From NCBI GenBank assembly GCA_913058295.1, contig CAJXRD010000011.1:1-62575 (forward strand): a DNA stretch of 62,575 bases. Direction: 5' to 3'. A model generated the notes under the pieces. The model was not told the DNA's origin. It worked only from the letters and a program-made list of their open reading frames with translations, and ran no database searches. This DNA is from an uncultured Flavobacteriales bacterium (GTDB taxonomy: Bacteria; Bacteroidota; Bacteroidia; Flavobacteriales; Flavobacteriaceae). Shown here piece after piece: positions 46,874 through 56,740 of this stretch (positions are counted from its first letter, which is position 1; each line of letters opens with the position of its first letter). Position numbers and translations under genes: made by a program.

Positions 46874-49423
46874 ATGGCTGAAGGCGAAAAATTGATCCCA
46901 ATAAATATTGAGGATGAAATGAAATCGGCTTACATTGATTATTCAATGTCAGTTATCGTGTCAAGAGCATTACCAGATGTTAGAGATGGAATGAAACCAG
47001 TTCACAGACGTGTTTTATTTGGGATGCATGAGTTAGGTATTAAAGCTACAGGAGCACATAAAAAATCTGCAAGAATAGTTGGGGAAGTTTTAGGAAAGTA
47101 TCACCCACATGGGGATACTTCTGTTTATGATGCAATGGTACGAATGGCTCAAGAATGGAGCCTTCGTTATATGTTGGTAGATGGTCAAGGAAATTTTGGA
47201 TCTGTCGATGGAGATAGTCCAGCTGCAATGCGTTATACAGAAGCGCGTATGCAAAAGATTTCGGAAGACATGCTGGCAGATATTGACAAAGAGACAGTAG
47301 ATCATCAATTAAACTTTGATGATACCTTAAATGAGCCAACAGTACTTCCTACTAGAGTTCCGGGACTACTAATTAATGGTGCTTCGGGTATAGCTGTTGG
47401 TATGGCTACTAATATGCCTCCTCATAATTTAACAGAAGTTATTGACGGTACTATTGCGTATATAGAAGATAATGATATCGATATCGATGGATTGATGCAG
47501 CATGTAAAAGCTCCAGATTTTCCAACAGGTGGAGTTATTTATGGATATGAAGGAGTAAAAGATGCTTTTCATACGGGTAGAGGAAAAATTGTAATGCGTG
47601 CCAAAGCTTCATTTGAAGAAGTTAATGGAAGAGAATGTATTGTTGTTTCTGAAATTCCTTACCAAGTGAATAAGGCAGATATGATCAAAAAAACTGCTGA
47701 TCTTGTTAATGATAAAAAAATAGAAGGTATTTCTAATATTAGGGATGAGTCCGATAGAAAAGGAATGCGTATAGTTTATATTTTAAAGCGTGATGCAATT
47801 CCAAATATTGTACTCAATATGCTATTTAAGTATACCGCTTTGCAATCTAGTTTTAGTGTAAACAATATTTGTTTAGTAAAAGGTAGACCCCGTTTATTAA
47901 ACTTAAAAGAATTGATTCTTTATTTTGTAGAGCATCGTCATGAAGTTGTAGTAAGACGAACAGAATACTTATTAAGAAAAGCGGAAGAAAGAGCACATAT
48001 TTTAGAGGGTTTAATAATAGCTTCAGATAATATTGATGAGGTAATTCGTTTAATTCGCTCTTCAAAAAATGCGGATGAAGCTCGCGCAAAATTGATTGAA
48101 GCGTTTGAGCTTTCTGAAATTCAGGCAAAAGCAATTGTAGAAATGCGCTTGCGTCAACTTACTGGTCTAGAACAAGATAAGTTGCGTAATGAGTATGAAG
48201 AATTAATGAAAACCATACAGGGTTATAGAGACATTCTAGCTAGTAAAGAACTTAGGATGAGTATCATTAAAGATGAATTGTTAGAAATTCAAACTAAATA
48301 CGGTGATGAACGTCGTTCGGTTATAGAATATGCTGGTGGTGATGTAAGTATTACAGATTTAATACCTGATGAAAAAGTAGTAATTACCATTTCTCACGCT
48401 GGGTATGTTAAACGCACATCTCTTACAGAATATAAAAAACAGAATAGAGGAGGAGTTGGAGCAAAAGCTTCATCTACTCGAAACGAAGATTTCTTAGAAC
48501 ACTTATTTGTAGGAACTAATCATCAATATATGTTGTTCTTTACTCAAAAAGGAAAGTGTTTTTGGATGCGTGTTTTTGAAATACCTGAAGGTAGTAGAAC
48601 TTCTAAAGGAAGGGCTATTCAGAACTTAATTAATATTGGTCCTGATGATAAAGTGAAAGCATTTATTTGTACTCAAGATCTTAAGGACGAAGAATATATA
48701 AATAATCATTATGTGATTATGGCTACTAAAAAGGGGCAAGTTAAAAAGACACCATTAGAGCAATATTCTAGACCAAGAACTAATGGGATTAATGCCATTA
48801 CTATAAAAGGAGGAGATGAATTGCTAGAAGCAAAACTAACCACAGGGGACAGTCAAGTAATGTTAGCAATTAGATCTGGAAAAGCCATTCGCTTTGAAGA
48901 AGAAAAAACTCGATCAATGGGTAGAAATGCTTCTGGAGTTAGAGGGATTAGATTAAGTGATGATTCTGATGAAGTAATTGGAATGATTACGATTAATGAT
49001 TCTGAATCTAATGTTTTAGTGGTTTCAGAAAATGGTTATGGTAAACGTTCAAGTTTAGAAGATTATAGAATTACCAATCGAGGAGGAAAAGGAGTGAAAA
49101 CGATTAGTGTTACTGATAAGACAGGAAGCCTAGTAGCAATTAAAAATGTTACAGATAATGATGATTTAATGATTATCAATAAATCTGGTATTGCAATTCG
49201 ATTAGCTGTAGAAAGTTTACGAGTAATGGGTCGAGCAACCCAAGGTGTCAGATTGATAAAAGTTAGGGATGGAGATGCTATTGCTGCAGTTGCAAAAGTG
49301 ATGTCTGACGATGATGATGTTGAAATAGATGAAGATGGGAATATAATTGTTTCTGAAAGCGACGAGACAACTTCCGATCTATCTGAAGAAACAAACCAGG
49401 ATGCAACTAGTGAAGAAGAATAA
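46874..49423 (+). CDS. gyrA: DNA gyrase subunit A
   Basis: Breakage-reunion subunit of gyrase. It is 849 residues long with the catalytic Tyr121 in MRYTEARM and the quinolone region [10 protein letters not shown]. The E. coli Ser83 position is Thr82 and the Asp87 position is Asp86. The GyrA-box equivalent [10 protein letters not shown] (about 530) opens the C-terminal beta-pinwheel of repeated blades (for example [23 protein letters not shown]). A long acidic tail follows the last blade. The TPR gene starts 30 bases later, a common flavobacterial arrangement. Confidence 0.97.
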   Translation: MAEGEKLIPINIEDEMKSAYIDYSMSVIVSRALPDVRDGMKPVHRRVLFGMHELGIKATGAHKKSARIVGEVLGKYHPHGDTSVYDAMVRMAQEWSLRYMLVDGQGNFGSVDGDSPAAMRYTEARMQKISEDMLADIDKETVDHQLNFDDTLNEPTVLPTRVPGLLINGASGIAVGMATNMPPHNLTEVIDGTIAYIEDNDIDIDGLMQHVKAPDFPTGGVIYGYEGVKDAFHTGRGKIVMRAKASFEEVNGRECIVVSEIPYQVNKADMIKKTADLVNDKKIEGISNIRDESDRKGMRIVYILKRDAIPNIVLNMLFKYTALQSSFSVNNICLVKGRPRLLNLKELILYFVEHRHEVVVRRTEYLLRKAEERAHILEGLIIASDNIDEVIRLIRSSKNADEARAKLIEAFELSEIQAKAIVEMRLRQLTGLEQDKLRNEYEELMKTIQGYRDILASKELRMSIIKDELLEIQTKYGDERRSVIEYAGGDVSITDLIPDEKVVITISHAGYVKRTSLTEYKKQNRGGVGAKASSTRNEDFLEHLFVGTNHQYMLFFTQKGKCFWMRVFEIPEGSRTSKGRAIQNLINIGPDDKVKAFICTQDLKDEEYINNHYVIMATKKGQVKKTPLEQYSRPRTNGINAITIKGGDELLEAKLTTGDSQVMLAIRSGKAIRFEEEKTRSMGRNASGVRGIRLSDDSDEVIGMITINDSESNVLVVSENGYGKRSSLEDYRITNRGGKGVKTISVTDKTGSLVAIKNVTDNDDLMIINKSGIAIRLAVESLRVMGRATQGVRLIKVRDGDAIAAVAKVMSDDDDVEIDEDGNIIVSESDETTSDLSEETNQDATSEEE

Positions 49424-49453
49424 TTCAAATAATTTATTATAAATACAAGTAAA

Positions 49454-50719
49454 ATGAAAAAACAAATTTTAATAGCAGGAATGATAATGATTTCTGCAAT
49501 AACTTTTGGTCAAAAGAAAGAAATAAAGAGTGCTGAAAAAGCAACAAAATCTGGCGACTTTACCGAAGCAATTTCTATTTTGAAAAAAGCAGAAACTCTT
49601 GTTAGTAGTGCTGATAAATCAGTAAAATCTCAATACTATTTAGCAAAAGGGAATGCGTATATGGGTGCTGCTGAAGAAAATGATTTAGATAAGTTAAAAA
49701 TAGCTGCAGAATCTTTTTCAAAAGCACAAGAAGTTGATCCTAAAGGCAAATATGTTTCAGAATTAGAGACAGCAATGGATAATTTACGAGTTGTTCTTGT
49801 AAATGGCGCTGTAGTAGATAGAGATAAAGGGAGTTATAAGTCAGCATCAGAAAAATTATATGCTGGCTATCAAGTAAGTAAAAAAGATACGTTATATCTT
49901 TATTTCGCAGCTAGTAATGCAGTTAGAGCTAAAGAATATGACAATGCATTAAAGTATTATCAGCATTTAGTAGATATTGAATATACTGGAATTGCAACTA
50001 CTTACTTTGCAATAAATAATGAAACTAATGTAGAAAGAGAATTTGACACTAAAGATGGGAGAAACAAGGCTATAAAAGATGGTTTGTATTCAAAGCCTAG
50101 AGATGAAAAATCGGAATCTAAAATAGGGGAAATATTAAAGAATATGACCTTAATTTATAATACTACTGGAGATACTGAAAAAGCAGCAGGATTAATTAAG
50201 AAAGCAAGAAAAGAAAATCCAGACAATCTAGCTTTAATGCATGCTGAAGCAAATATGTATTATGGAGCTGGTGATATGGTAGCCTATAAAAAGATTATTT
50301 CTGAAATCATCGAAAAAGACCCAGAAAATCCAGAACTATATTTTAATTTGGGGGTAGCTAGTAAGAAGAATGACGAAACTGAAGCAGCTCTAAAATATTA
50401 TGAAAAAGCATTAGAATTAGATCCAAACTATGAAGCGGCTCTTATTAATATTGCACAAATAGTACTAGACAAAGATCCAGCAATGATTGAGGAAATGAAT
50501 GCATTAGGAACATCTACTGCAGATTATAACCGTTATGATGAAATACAAGAGGAAAGAAATAACATGTATAAAGAAGCTTTGCCTTATTTAGAAAAAGCTT
50601 TAACATTAAGTGAAGGTAAAGTTCAATTAATTAGAACTCTTAGAGATATTTATAGTCAATTGAGTATGGATGATAAAGCGAAAGAAATGAAAGCTCTATT
50701 AGAAAAATTAGAGGAATAG
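49454..50719 (+). CDS. Secreted TPR-repeat protein
   Basis: A 421-residue tetratricopeptide protein exported by the signal MKKQILIAGMIMISAITFG. At least five TPR units are visible, the clearest at PELYFNLGVASKKNDETEA and LKYYEKALELDPNYEAALIN (about 285-320), with earlier degenerate ones near 35, 90 and 165. It probably serves as a scaffold in the periplasm. It is likely cotranscribed with gyrA and ends at a strong terminator. Confidence 0.87.
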   Translation: MKKQILIAGMIMISAITFGQKKEIKSAEKATKSGDFTEAISILKKAETLVSSADKSVKSQYYLAKGNAYMGAAEENDLDKLKIAAESFSKAQEVDPKGKYVSELETAMDNLRVVLVNGAVVDRDKGSYKSASEKLYAGYQVSKKDTLYLYFAASNAVRAKEYDNALKYYQHLVDIEYTGIATTYFAINNETNVEREFDTKDGRNKAIKDGLYSKPRDEKSESKIGEILKNMTLIYNTTGDTEKAAGLIKKARKENPDNLALMHAEANMYYGAGDMVAYKKIISEIIEKDPENPELYFNLGVASKKNDETEAALKYYEKALELDPNYEAALINIAQIVLDKDPAMIEEMNALGTSTADYNRYDEIQEERNNMYKEALPYLEKALTLSEGKVQLIRTLRDIYSQLSMDDKAKEMKALLEKLEE

Positions 50720-50743
50720 TATTAAACTTCTTAGTTATTATAT

Positions 50744-50777
50744 AAAAAAAGACTGTCTTACTAGACAGTCTTTTTTT
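50744..50777. terminator. Bidirectional terminator after the TPR gene
   Basis: GACTGTCT (50751-50758) pairs with AGACAGTC (50763-50770) over four bases, extended by A and T runs on both sides. The end overlaps the stop of the convergent NlpC/P60 gene. Confidence 0.9.
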
Positions 50778-51525
50778 ATATAATACGTTTAATGACTCTT
50801 AATTTATGAGTGTGTTTTCTCATTTGATAATTAAAAATACCGGAATGATCTAATCTGTCAACTCGTACTTGGCCATGGGCATGGATGATATAATTGTCCT
50901 CCATTATAATCCCAACATGAGTAATATTTCCTTCTTCATTATCAAAAAAGGCTAAATCTCCAGGTTCGCTTTCCTCTATAAAACTTAACGAATCTCCCTG
51001 TGTAGCTTGTTGACTAGCGTCGCGAAGTAATTTATGACCATTTAATTTATAAACCATTTGTGTAAAACCACTACAGTCAATTCCAAAAGGAGTTTTTCCG
51101 CCCCATAAATAAGGACTATTTAAATACAGGTGAGCAGTTTCTATAATTTCAGATTTTGGTTGAATCCCATGAACAATATTACCTTCATAGTGATGCCCCA
51201 AATATGCTGCAGAATTTACAGTAGATCCTAAACAAATAGAAAGTAAGTTGTTTTCAGAAGTTGTAAGAATATCTACCAAATTTGTAGAGAGATTCTTAGT
51301 ACTTTTTTCTAGTTTATTATAATCTTCTTCAGATATAATCAAGTATTGTTTATTGTCTATCCATCCTTCATAATTATCAAAGGATAACCGAATTCGGCTC
51401 CACTTTTTTCTAATTTCTAAAACCTTAAATGATTCTCCATATAAAACCTGAGAAACCATTTCACTTGCATCTGAAGCTATAGCTCTAAGCGGAACAATAC
51501 TCAAATTACAAAGGCCGTAGTTCAT
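50776..51525 (-). CDS. NlpC/P60 peptidoglycan peptidase
   Basis: A 249-residue C40 peptidase that probably cuts the stem peptide of peptidoglycan. Residues of about 1-120 form SH3-like domains (NLSIVPLRAIASDASEMVSQVLYGE, WSRIRLSFDNYEGWIDNKQY). The peptidase follows with the catalytic cysteine in FGIDCSGFTQMVYKL, the histidine in ITHVGIIMED and the third polar residue in IIHAHGQ. There is no clear signal peptide, so it may recycle peptidoglycan fragments in the cytoplasm or leave by another route. Confidence 0.92.
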   Translation of the reverse strand: MNYGLCNLSIVPLRAIASDASEMVSQVLYGESFKVLEIRKKWSRIRLSFDNYEGWIDNKQYLIISEEDYNKLEKSTKNLSTNLVDILTTSENNLLSICLGSTVNSAAYLGHHYEGNIVHGIQPKSEIIETAHLYLNSPYLWGGKTPFGIDCSGFTQMVYKLNGHKLLRDASQQATQGDSLSFIEESEPGDLAFFDNEEGNITHVGIIMEDNYIIHAHGQVRVDRLDHSGIFNYQMRKHTHKLRVIKRII

Positions 51526-51569
51526 TTAATATAAATTAATATAAAAAGGTTTAAAAATCAAAATAGAAA

Positions 51570-52745
51570 TTATCTTTCAATTACCATAGCCGATGCACCT
51601 CCGCCACCATTACAGATAGCTGCTGCACCAACTTTAGCATTGTTTTGCTTTAATACGTTTATAAGTGTAATTAATATTCTAACACCACTACAGCCTAAAG
51701 GATGCCCTAAAGAAACAGCACCACCATTAACATTTACATTGGAATCGTTTAATCCAAGTATTTCCATATTTGCTAATCCTACAACTGCAAAAGCTTCATT
51801 GAATTCAAAATACTCTACATCTTCCAAAGAAATATTGGCTTTTGCTAGAGCTTTTGGCAAAGCTTTAGATGGCGCAGTTGTAAACCATTGAGGTTCATGT
51901 GCTGCATCCGCATAACTTTTTATGGTAGCCAAAGGAGTTAAACCTAATTCATTTGCTTTTTCTTCACTCATTAATACCATTGCTCCAGCACCATCATTAA
52001 TAGTGGAAGCATTAGCAGCAGTAACAGTGCCTTCTTTAGTAAAAACAGCGCGCAAGTTTGGGATTTTTTCCATTCTTACATTCTTATATTCTTCATCTTC
52101 TGAAAAGATAACAGGTTCTCCTCGTCTTTGTGGTATTTCTACAGGAACTATTTCTTCATTAAATTTTCCATCTTCCCAAGCTTTAGCTGAACGCTTATAA
52201 GATTGAATAGCATAATTATCCTGATCTTCTCTAGAGAATTCATGTTCTGTAGCACATAAATCTGCACAAACACCCATAGCGTTTTGATCGTATGCATCTA
52301 CTAATCCATCTTTTTGCATACCATCTTCCATGGCTTTCGGGCCAAATTTATGACCATTTCTTAAATGGACATAATGAGGGATGTTACTCATACTTTCCAT
52401 TCCACCAGCAACAACAACCTCTGAATCACCTAAGGCAATAGCCTGAGCTGCATTCATTACTGCTTTCATACCAGAAGCACAAACTTTATTGATAGTTGTA
52501 CAAGGAACTGTATCTGGAATTCCAGCACCTAATGCAGCTTGTCTAGCAGGAGCTTGTCCTACACCAGCCTGAACTACATTACCCATAAAAACTTCTTCTA
52601 CAAGAGTTGGGTCAAGATTGATTTTATTTAAAGCACCTTTAATGGCAACAGAACCTAATTTAGTAGCTGTTAAACTAGATAAACTTCCCATAAAACTACC
52701 GATTGGAGTTCTTACTGCAGCGACAATTACAACTTTTTTACTCAT
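51570..52745 (-). CDS. Acetyl-CoA C-acetyltransferase (thiolase)
   Basis: Condenses or cleaves acetoacetyl-CoA. The 391 residues carry the nucleophilic cysteine in TTINKVCASGMKAVM (about 88), the NGGAVSLGHPLGCSGVRI histidine block, and the second cysteine in AICNGGGGASAMVI. The sequence is closest to AtoB/PhbA-type biosynthetic thiolases, but FadA-like substrate use cannot be excluded. It lies alone, with a -7 box (TAAATTTG) at 52782-52789 on the minus strand. Acetoacetate from FahA could enter here after activation. Confidence 0.93.
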   Translation of the reverse strand: MSKKVVIVAAVRTPIGSFMGSLSSLTATKLGSVAIKGALNKINLDPTLVEEVFMGNVVQAGVGQAPARQAALGAGIPDTVPCTTINKVCASGMKAVMNAAQAIALGDSEVVVAGGMESMSNIPHYVHLRNGHKFGPKAMEDGMQKDGLVDAYDQNAMGVCADLCATEHEFSREDQDNYAIQSYKRSAKAWEDGKFNEEIVPVEIPQRRGEPVIFSEDEEYKNVRMEKIPNLRAVFTKEGTVTAANASTINDGAGAMVLMSEEKANELGLTPLATIKSYADAAHEPQWFTTAPSKALPKALAKANISLEDVEYFEFNEAFAVVGLANMEILGLNDSNVNVNGGAVSLGHPLGCSGVRILITLINVLKQNNAKVGAAAICNGGGGASAMVIER

Positions 52746-52827
52746 TTGTATTTATAATTTTTATTTATAGAATAAGAAGTGCAAATTTACACATTTAATA
52801 TTAAAAATATTCTTGATATTAGTGTAA

Positions 52828-52859
52828 TTGGGATTAATCTAACGATATTTATACCTTTA
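52828..52859 (+). promoter_or_regulatory. Promoter of pgpH
   Basis: TTG (52828-52830), a 21-base spacer and TACCTTTA (52852-52859), one mismatch from the Bacteroidetes consensus, 19 bases before the pgpH start. Confidence 0.5.
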
Positions 52860-52878
52860 TTACTTATAGTAATTTTCA

Positions 52879-54924
52879 ATGAGTACAATCTTTTCATTTT
52901 TTTCTAAAAATCAATCGTTTATTTATAAGATATTCTTATTTGTAATCGCCACAATATTAATCATATACTTATTGCCAAAGGGAGGGCAGTTTAAATATAA
53001 TTTTCAAAAAGGAAAACCTTGGCAGTACGAAAACCTATATGCTCCATTTAGTTTTACAATTAAAAAAGACAAGGAAAGTTTAGAAAAAGAAATAGAGGCT
53101 ATAAAAAATGACATCACTCCATTTTTTGATAAAGACACCCTTAAAGTTAATGAGATAAAAGCCCTATACACAGATTTATTCTTAGAATCTTATAGTGATA
53201 GTATTTCTATAGAACCCAAAGAAGAAGTTTATGAATTAGGGAATACTATAATTGATAGACTTTATTCTATTGGAGTTACTAATGAAGCTTATCCTTATAA
53301 AGAAGATAAAATTATTTACTTAAAAAGTGGAAGTGAAGTTGAGGAAGTTACTTATCAGCAATTACAAAACATTGAAAACATAGATGCTATAATTAATGAA
53401 GAAATAGATAAGGTTAAAAAATATGATTATGAAAGCTATCTAAATGAAATTTTGTCTAGAGTTGTTTCTTCTAACTTATCATACAATCATGAATTAACAG
53501 AATCCACTATAGACTCTAGAGTAGAAACTATAAATCCTAATCGAGGTGTTATCGAAAAAGGAAGCCGAATTATTGCAAAAGGAGAAGTAGTTGAAGGCAA
53601 TAAATTTCAAATTTTGACTTCTTTAAAATCCGAGTTCCAGTCTCAAGTTTGGAGTACCTCTAATTATTATTGGTTGTTATTGGGATATTCTTTATTGGTT
53701 TTTTTAGTTTTTTTAATGTTATTTCTTTTTCTTAAAAACTATAGACAAGAAATCTATGAAAATAATACTAAGGTAACTTTTATATTTTTCAATATAATAG
53801 CCATGGTTTTTATGACTACTATTATTGTAAAGTATGATGCTACATATGTTTATATAGCTCCCTTATGTATTTTACCTCTGGTTCTTAAAACCTTTTTTGA
53901 TGCGCGTTTAGGACTTTTTGTACATGTATTAACATTATTGCTTTTAGGTTTTATTGTGCCTAATAGTTTCGAGTTTTTGTTTTTACAAATTATAGCTGGA
54001 ATAGTAACAGTATTGACAATATCAGAACTTTATAAGCGTGCCAATTTATTTATATCAGTTGGTCAAATAACCTTAATTTATATTGTAGGATATTTTGCTT
54101 TTTTCATCATTCAAGAAGGAAATATTGAGTTGATAGAATGGGAGTATTTTTATTATTTTGTTTTATGTGGACTCTTAACTTTATTCGCTTTTCCACTAAT
54201 TTATATTTACGAAAAAATATTTGGATTAGTATCTGATGTATCTCTGCTAGAATTGAGCGATACAAATTCTAAATTACTCAAAGAACTATCTAATAAGGCA
54301 CCAGGGACTTTTCACCATTCTCTTAATGTGGCTAATTTAGCAGAAGCTGCTGCAAATGAAATTGGAGCTAATGCAATGTTAGTGAGGGTAGGAGCTCTTT
54401 ATCATGACATTGGAAAAATGGTAAACCCTACCTATTTCACTGAAAATCAAATAGCCTCTATCAATGCTCATGATGAATTAGATCCAAAGGAGAGTGCGCA
54501 AATAATCACTGATCACGTTATTAATGGAATTGAGATTGCTCGAAAAAACAAGCTTCCAGATCGTATTATTGATTTTATTAGAACTCATCATGGGACTAGT
54601 ATCGTATACTATTTTTATTCAAAAGAAAATGAAAATATTGGTTCTGCAGATAAAAAAGATTTTTCATATCCAGGTCCAATTCCTTTTTCTAAGGAAACTG
54701 CAATATTAATGATGGCGGATAGTGTAGAGGCTGCAAGTAAAAGTTTGAAAGAGCCAACATCTTCAAAACTAGATAACTTTGTGGAGAAGATTATTGATGG
54801 CCAAATGGAACAGGGACAATTTCTAAATGCGAATATTACTTTCAAAGAAATTCAATTAATCAAAAAAGTATTGAAAAAGAAATTGAATAATATCTATCAT
54901 CTAAGAATAGAATATCCCGAATAG
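52879..54924 (+). CDS. pgpH: PgpH-type 7TM-HD phosphodiesterase
   Basis: A membrane HD-domain protein; in Listeria PgpH degrades c-di-AMP. In 681 residues: one N-terminal span (KIFLFVIATILIIYLLP), an extracytoplasmic 7TMR-HDED domain (about 40-255), seven membrane spans (about 265-445), and a cytoplasmic HD domain. The HD motifs are FHHSLNVANLAEAAANEIG and VGALYHDIGKM (His-Asp), with IRTHHGTS and MMADSVEAASKS further on. It is followed after four bases by a SRAP gene. Confidence 0.92.
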   Translation: MSTIFSFFSKNQSFIYKIFLFVIATILIIYLLPKGGQFKYNFQKGKPWQYENLYAPFSFTIKKDKESLEKEIEAIKNDITPFFDKDTLKVNEIKALYTDLFLESYSDSISIEPKEEVYELGNTIIDRLYSIGVTNEAYPYKEDKIIYLKSGSEVEEVTYQQLQNIENIDAIINEEIDKVKKYDYESYLNEILSRVVSSNLSYNHELTESTIDSRVETINPNRGVIEKGSRIIAKGEVVEGNKFQILTSLKSEFQSQVWSTSNYYWLLLGYSLLVFLVFLMLFLFLKNYRQEIYENNTKVTFIFFNIIAMVFMTTIIVKYDATYVYIAPLCILPLVLKTFFDARLGLFVHVLTLLLLGFIVPNSFEFLFLQIIAGIVTVLTISELYKRANLFISVGQITLIYIVGYFAFFIIQEGNIELIEWEYFYYFVLCGLLTLFAFPLIYIYEKIFGLVSDVSLLELSDTNSKLLKELSNKAPGTFHHSLNVANLAEAAANEIGANAMLVRVGALYHDIGKMVNPTYFTENQIASINAHDELDPKESAQIITDHVINGIEIARKNKLPDRIIDFIRTHHGTSIVYYFYSKENENIGSADKKDFSYPGPIPFSKETAILMMADSVEAASKSLKEPTSSKLDNFVEKIIDGQMEQGQFLNANITFKEIQLIKKVLKKKLNNIYHLRIEYPE

Positions 54925-54928
54925 ATTT

Positions 54929-55651
54929 ATGTGTTTCGATATATCCTCCACAAAAATTAATAAGTTGGTTAAGAAAAACCAAAATGCTACATTTTATAAG
55001 GATTTCAATTATGAGCCCTTTTTTCATTACAATGGATTTCTGCATCCAACAGTATCTATTATAAAATTAGGGCAGCCAAAAACAATTTATCCATCAACTT
55101 GGGGTCTTGTTCCAGATTGGGGCTTGGATGATATTTCAAGTTTCAGAAAAAAATACAATACTCTTAATGCAAAAAGCGAAACTTTATTCACTTCCAATAT
55201 GTATAGAGAAAGTGCTTTAGATAAAAGGTGTTTGATTATTGCAGATGGTTTTTTTGAACCACATCGTTCTTATGATGAATCTATCCCATATTATTGTTAT
55301 ATCCCTTCTTCTGAATTCCAGGATGGTAGAGATGTATTTGTGTTTGCAGGAATTTATAATGAGTTGAATAATACATCAAGTTGTTCTATTCTTACTACGG
55401 AAGCGAATGATTTCTTTTCAGAAATTCATAATGTTAGGAAAAGAATGCCAATTGTTTTAGATGAAGGTCTAAAAGGGGAGTGGTTGAATGAAAAATTAAA
55501 TAAAAATCAAATTGCGGAAATTATGAAAGAAGGGTTTACTAAAAAGGAATTTAAAGCACATTCAGTTTCTAAGGCATTATACCATAAAAAGAGCAATACT
55601 AATATCTCCAGTATATTAGACCAAGTTATATATAATACGCTTTTCGATTAG
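54929..55651 (+). CDS. SRAP domain protein (HMCES/YedK-like)
   Basis: A 240-residue SOS-response-associated peptidase-like protein; YedK and human HMCES crosslink abasic sites in single-stranded DNA through Cys2. Here Cys2 (MCF) is present, along with the NAKSETL segment, RCLIIADGFFEPH (glutamate of the active site) and the histidine in IHNVRKRMPIVL. It starts four bases after pgpH, implying a shared message. Its stop overlaps the convergent DUF4421 gene by four bases. Confidence 0.92.
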   Translation: MCFDISSTKINKLVKKNQNATFYKDFNYEPFFHYNGFLHPTVSIIKLGQPKTIYPSTWGLVPDWGLDDISSFRKKYNTLNAKSETLFTSNMYRESALDKRCLIIADGFFEPHRSYDESIPYYCYIPSSEFQDGRDVFVFAGIYNELNNTSSCSILTTEANDFFSEIHNVRKRMPIVLDEGLKGEWLNEKLNKNQIAEIMKEGFTKKEFKAHSVSKALYHKKSNTNISSILDQVIYNTLFD

Positions 55652-56715
55652 TTCTTATCTTGTAGTATAGGAACTTTATCCTCAATTAAATCTATAGGTT
55701 TACTTACTTGTTTAGGAGCTTTAAAACGATAGCCAATAAAAACATGAAAATTATACTTAATGGGTTGAAGATTAATATTTTCATCATTATACTTTTCGCT
55801 ATTCAGATTATAATTAAAACCAGAACCAAAATAATATTTTTCCCCATTATATCCCGCTGAAGCACCACTGCTTAGAGCAAAAAACATTTCATTACTTTTT
55901 TTCTTATCTATACTTTCTTCTGAATGATAGGTAGTTTCATAAAAATCAATCCCAATACCTGGATTTGCTCGGATATTTGCATACCAATAACTGTGAATTA
56001 TATAGGTATAATGGTATCCAGCATTAAGAACAGCACTAAAGCCATTATATTCATTATAATTAGATTTATAAAAGATATTGCCATTATCACCCTTAACTTT
56101 ATCAGTTCCTGCTACATCATAAAAATTATAATTTATTCCTACAGAAAAGGAGCCGGCAGATTTTAACTGAATTTCTGTGTTAGATTCAACTGCCTTTACA
56201 GAATAATTTTTATTAAAATTATAATGTGAGGATCCAGATAATATGTTTGTAGTTAAGTTTGGCAATTGAATTCTAAAATCTGAATCGAACATTTCAAAAT
56301 CATTCGTATTTGCTATATAAAACCCTCTGGTATAATTGTATTCAAAACGATGAGTCCATTTGTCAAATAAAAGCTTTAATCTAATTCTAAAAAAATCTGT
56401 TTCGCCCTTGTTTTCTATTTCACTATCAGATAATCCTGGTCGAACTCCTAGTCTAACCGATAAAAATTTATAGCTAAAAACAAAGCCCAAACTAGCTTTT
56501 AAATTTGTCTTAATAACCGCTTTTTCGCCTTCATAAGGCATAAAGTACTTTACCTGGTCGTTCGTTATATCAAATTTGATGTTTAATTGTTTGTTATGAT
56601 CCTCTATATATAAATTGCTAGTATCTATTATAGTACTGTCTTTTTCCTTATTGTTTTGTGCTAAAAGGAATGTTGTGTTTAACAAAACTAAAAATAGTAA
56701 GTAGGTTTTATTCAT
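55648..56715 (-). CDS. DUF4421 outer-membrane protein
   Basis: A 355-residue protein with the signal MNKTYLLFLVLLNTTFLLA and a strand-rich body like an outer-membrane barrel. The family mark of DUF4421 is the YFMPYEGEKAVIKTNLKAS and FSYKFLSVRLGV region (about 57-95). Alternating aromatic strands continue to GYRFKAP at the end, followed by a 25-residue hydrophilic tail. It is the last of five envelope genes on the minus strand and follows the gene at 56741 by 25 bases. The function is unknown. Confidence 0.82.
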   Translation of the reverse strand: MNKTYLLFLVLLNTTFLLAQNNKEKDSTIIDTSNLYIEDHNKQLNIKFDITNDQVKYFMPYEGEKAVIKTNLKASLGFVFSYKFLSVRLGVRPGLSDSEIENKGETDFFRIRLKLLFDKWTHRFEYNYTRGFYIANTNDFEMFDSDFRIQLPNLTTNILSGSSHYNFNKNYSVKAVESNTEIQLKSAGSFSVGINYNFYDVAGTDKVKGDNGNIFYKSNYNEYNGFSAVLNAGYHYTYIIHSYWYANIRANPGIGIDFYETTYHSEESIDKKKSNEMFFALSSGASAGYNGEKYYFGSGFNYNLNSEKYNDENINLQPIKYNFHVFIGYRFKAPKQVSKPIDLIEDKVPILQDKN

Positions 56716-56740
56716 TTAAAATATAGGTTAAAAAAATATT

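Noticed and set aside
49063-49428. Long open frames on the opposite strand of gyrA and other genes
   Set aside because: They are antisense shadows of conserved genes, with biased composition and no family features or starts.
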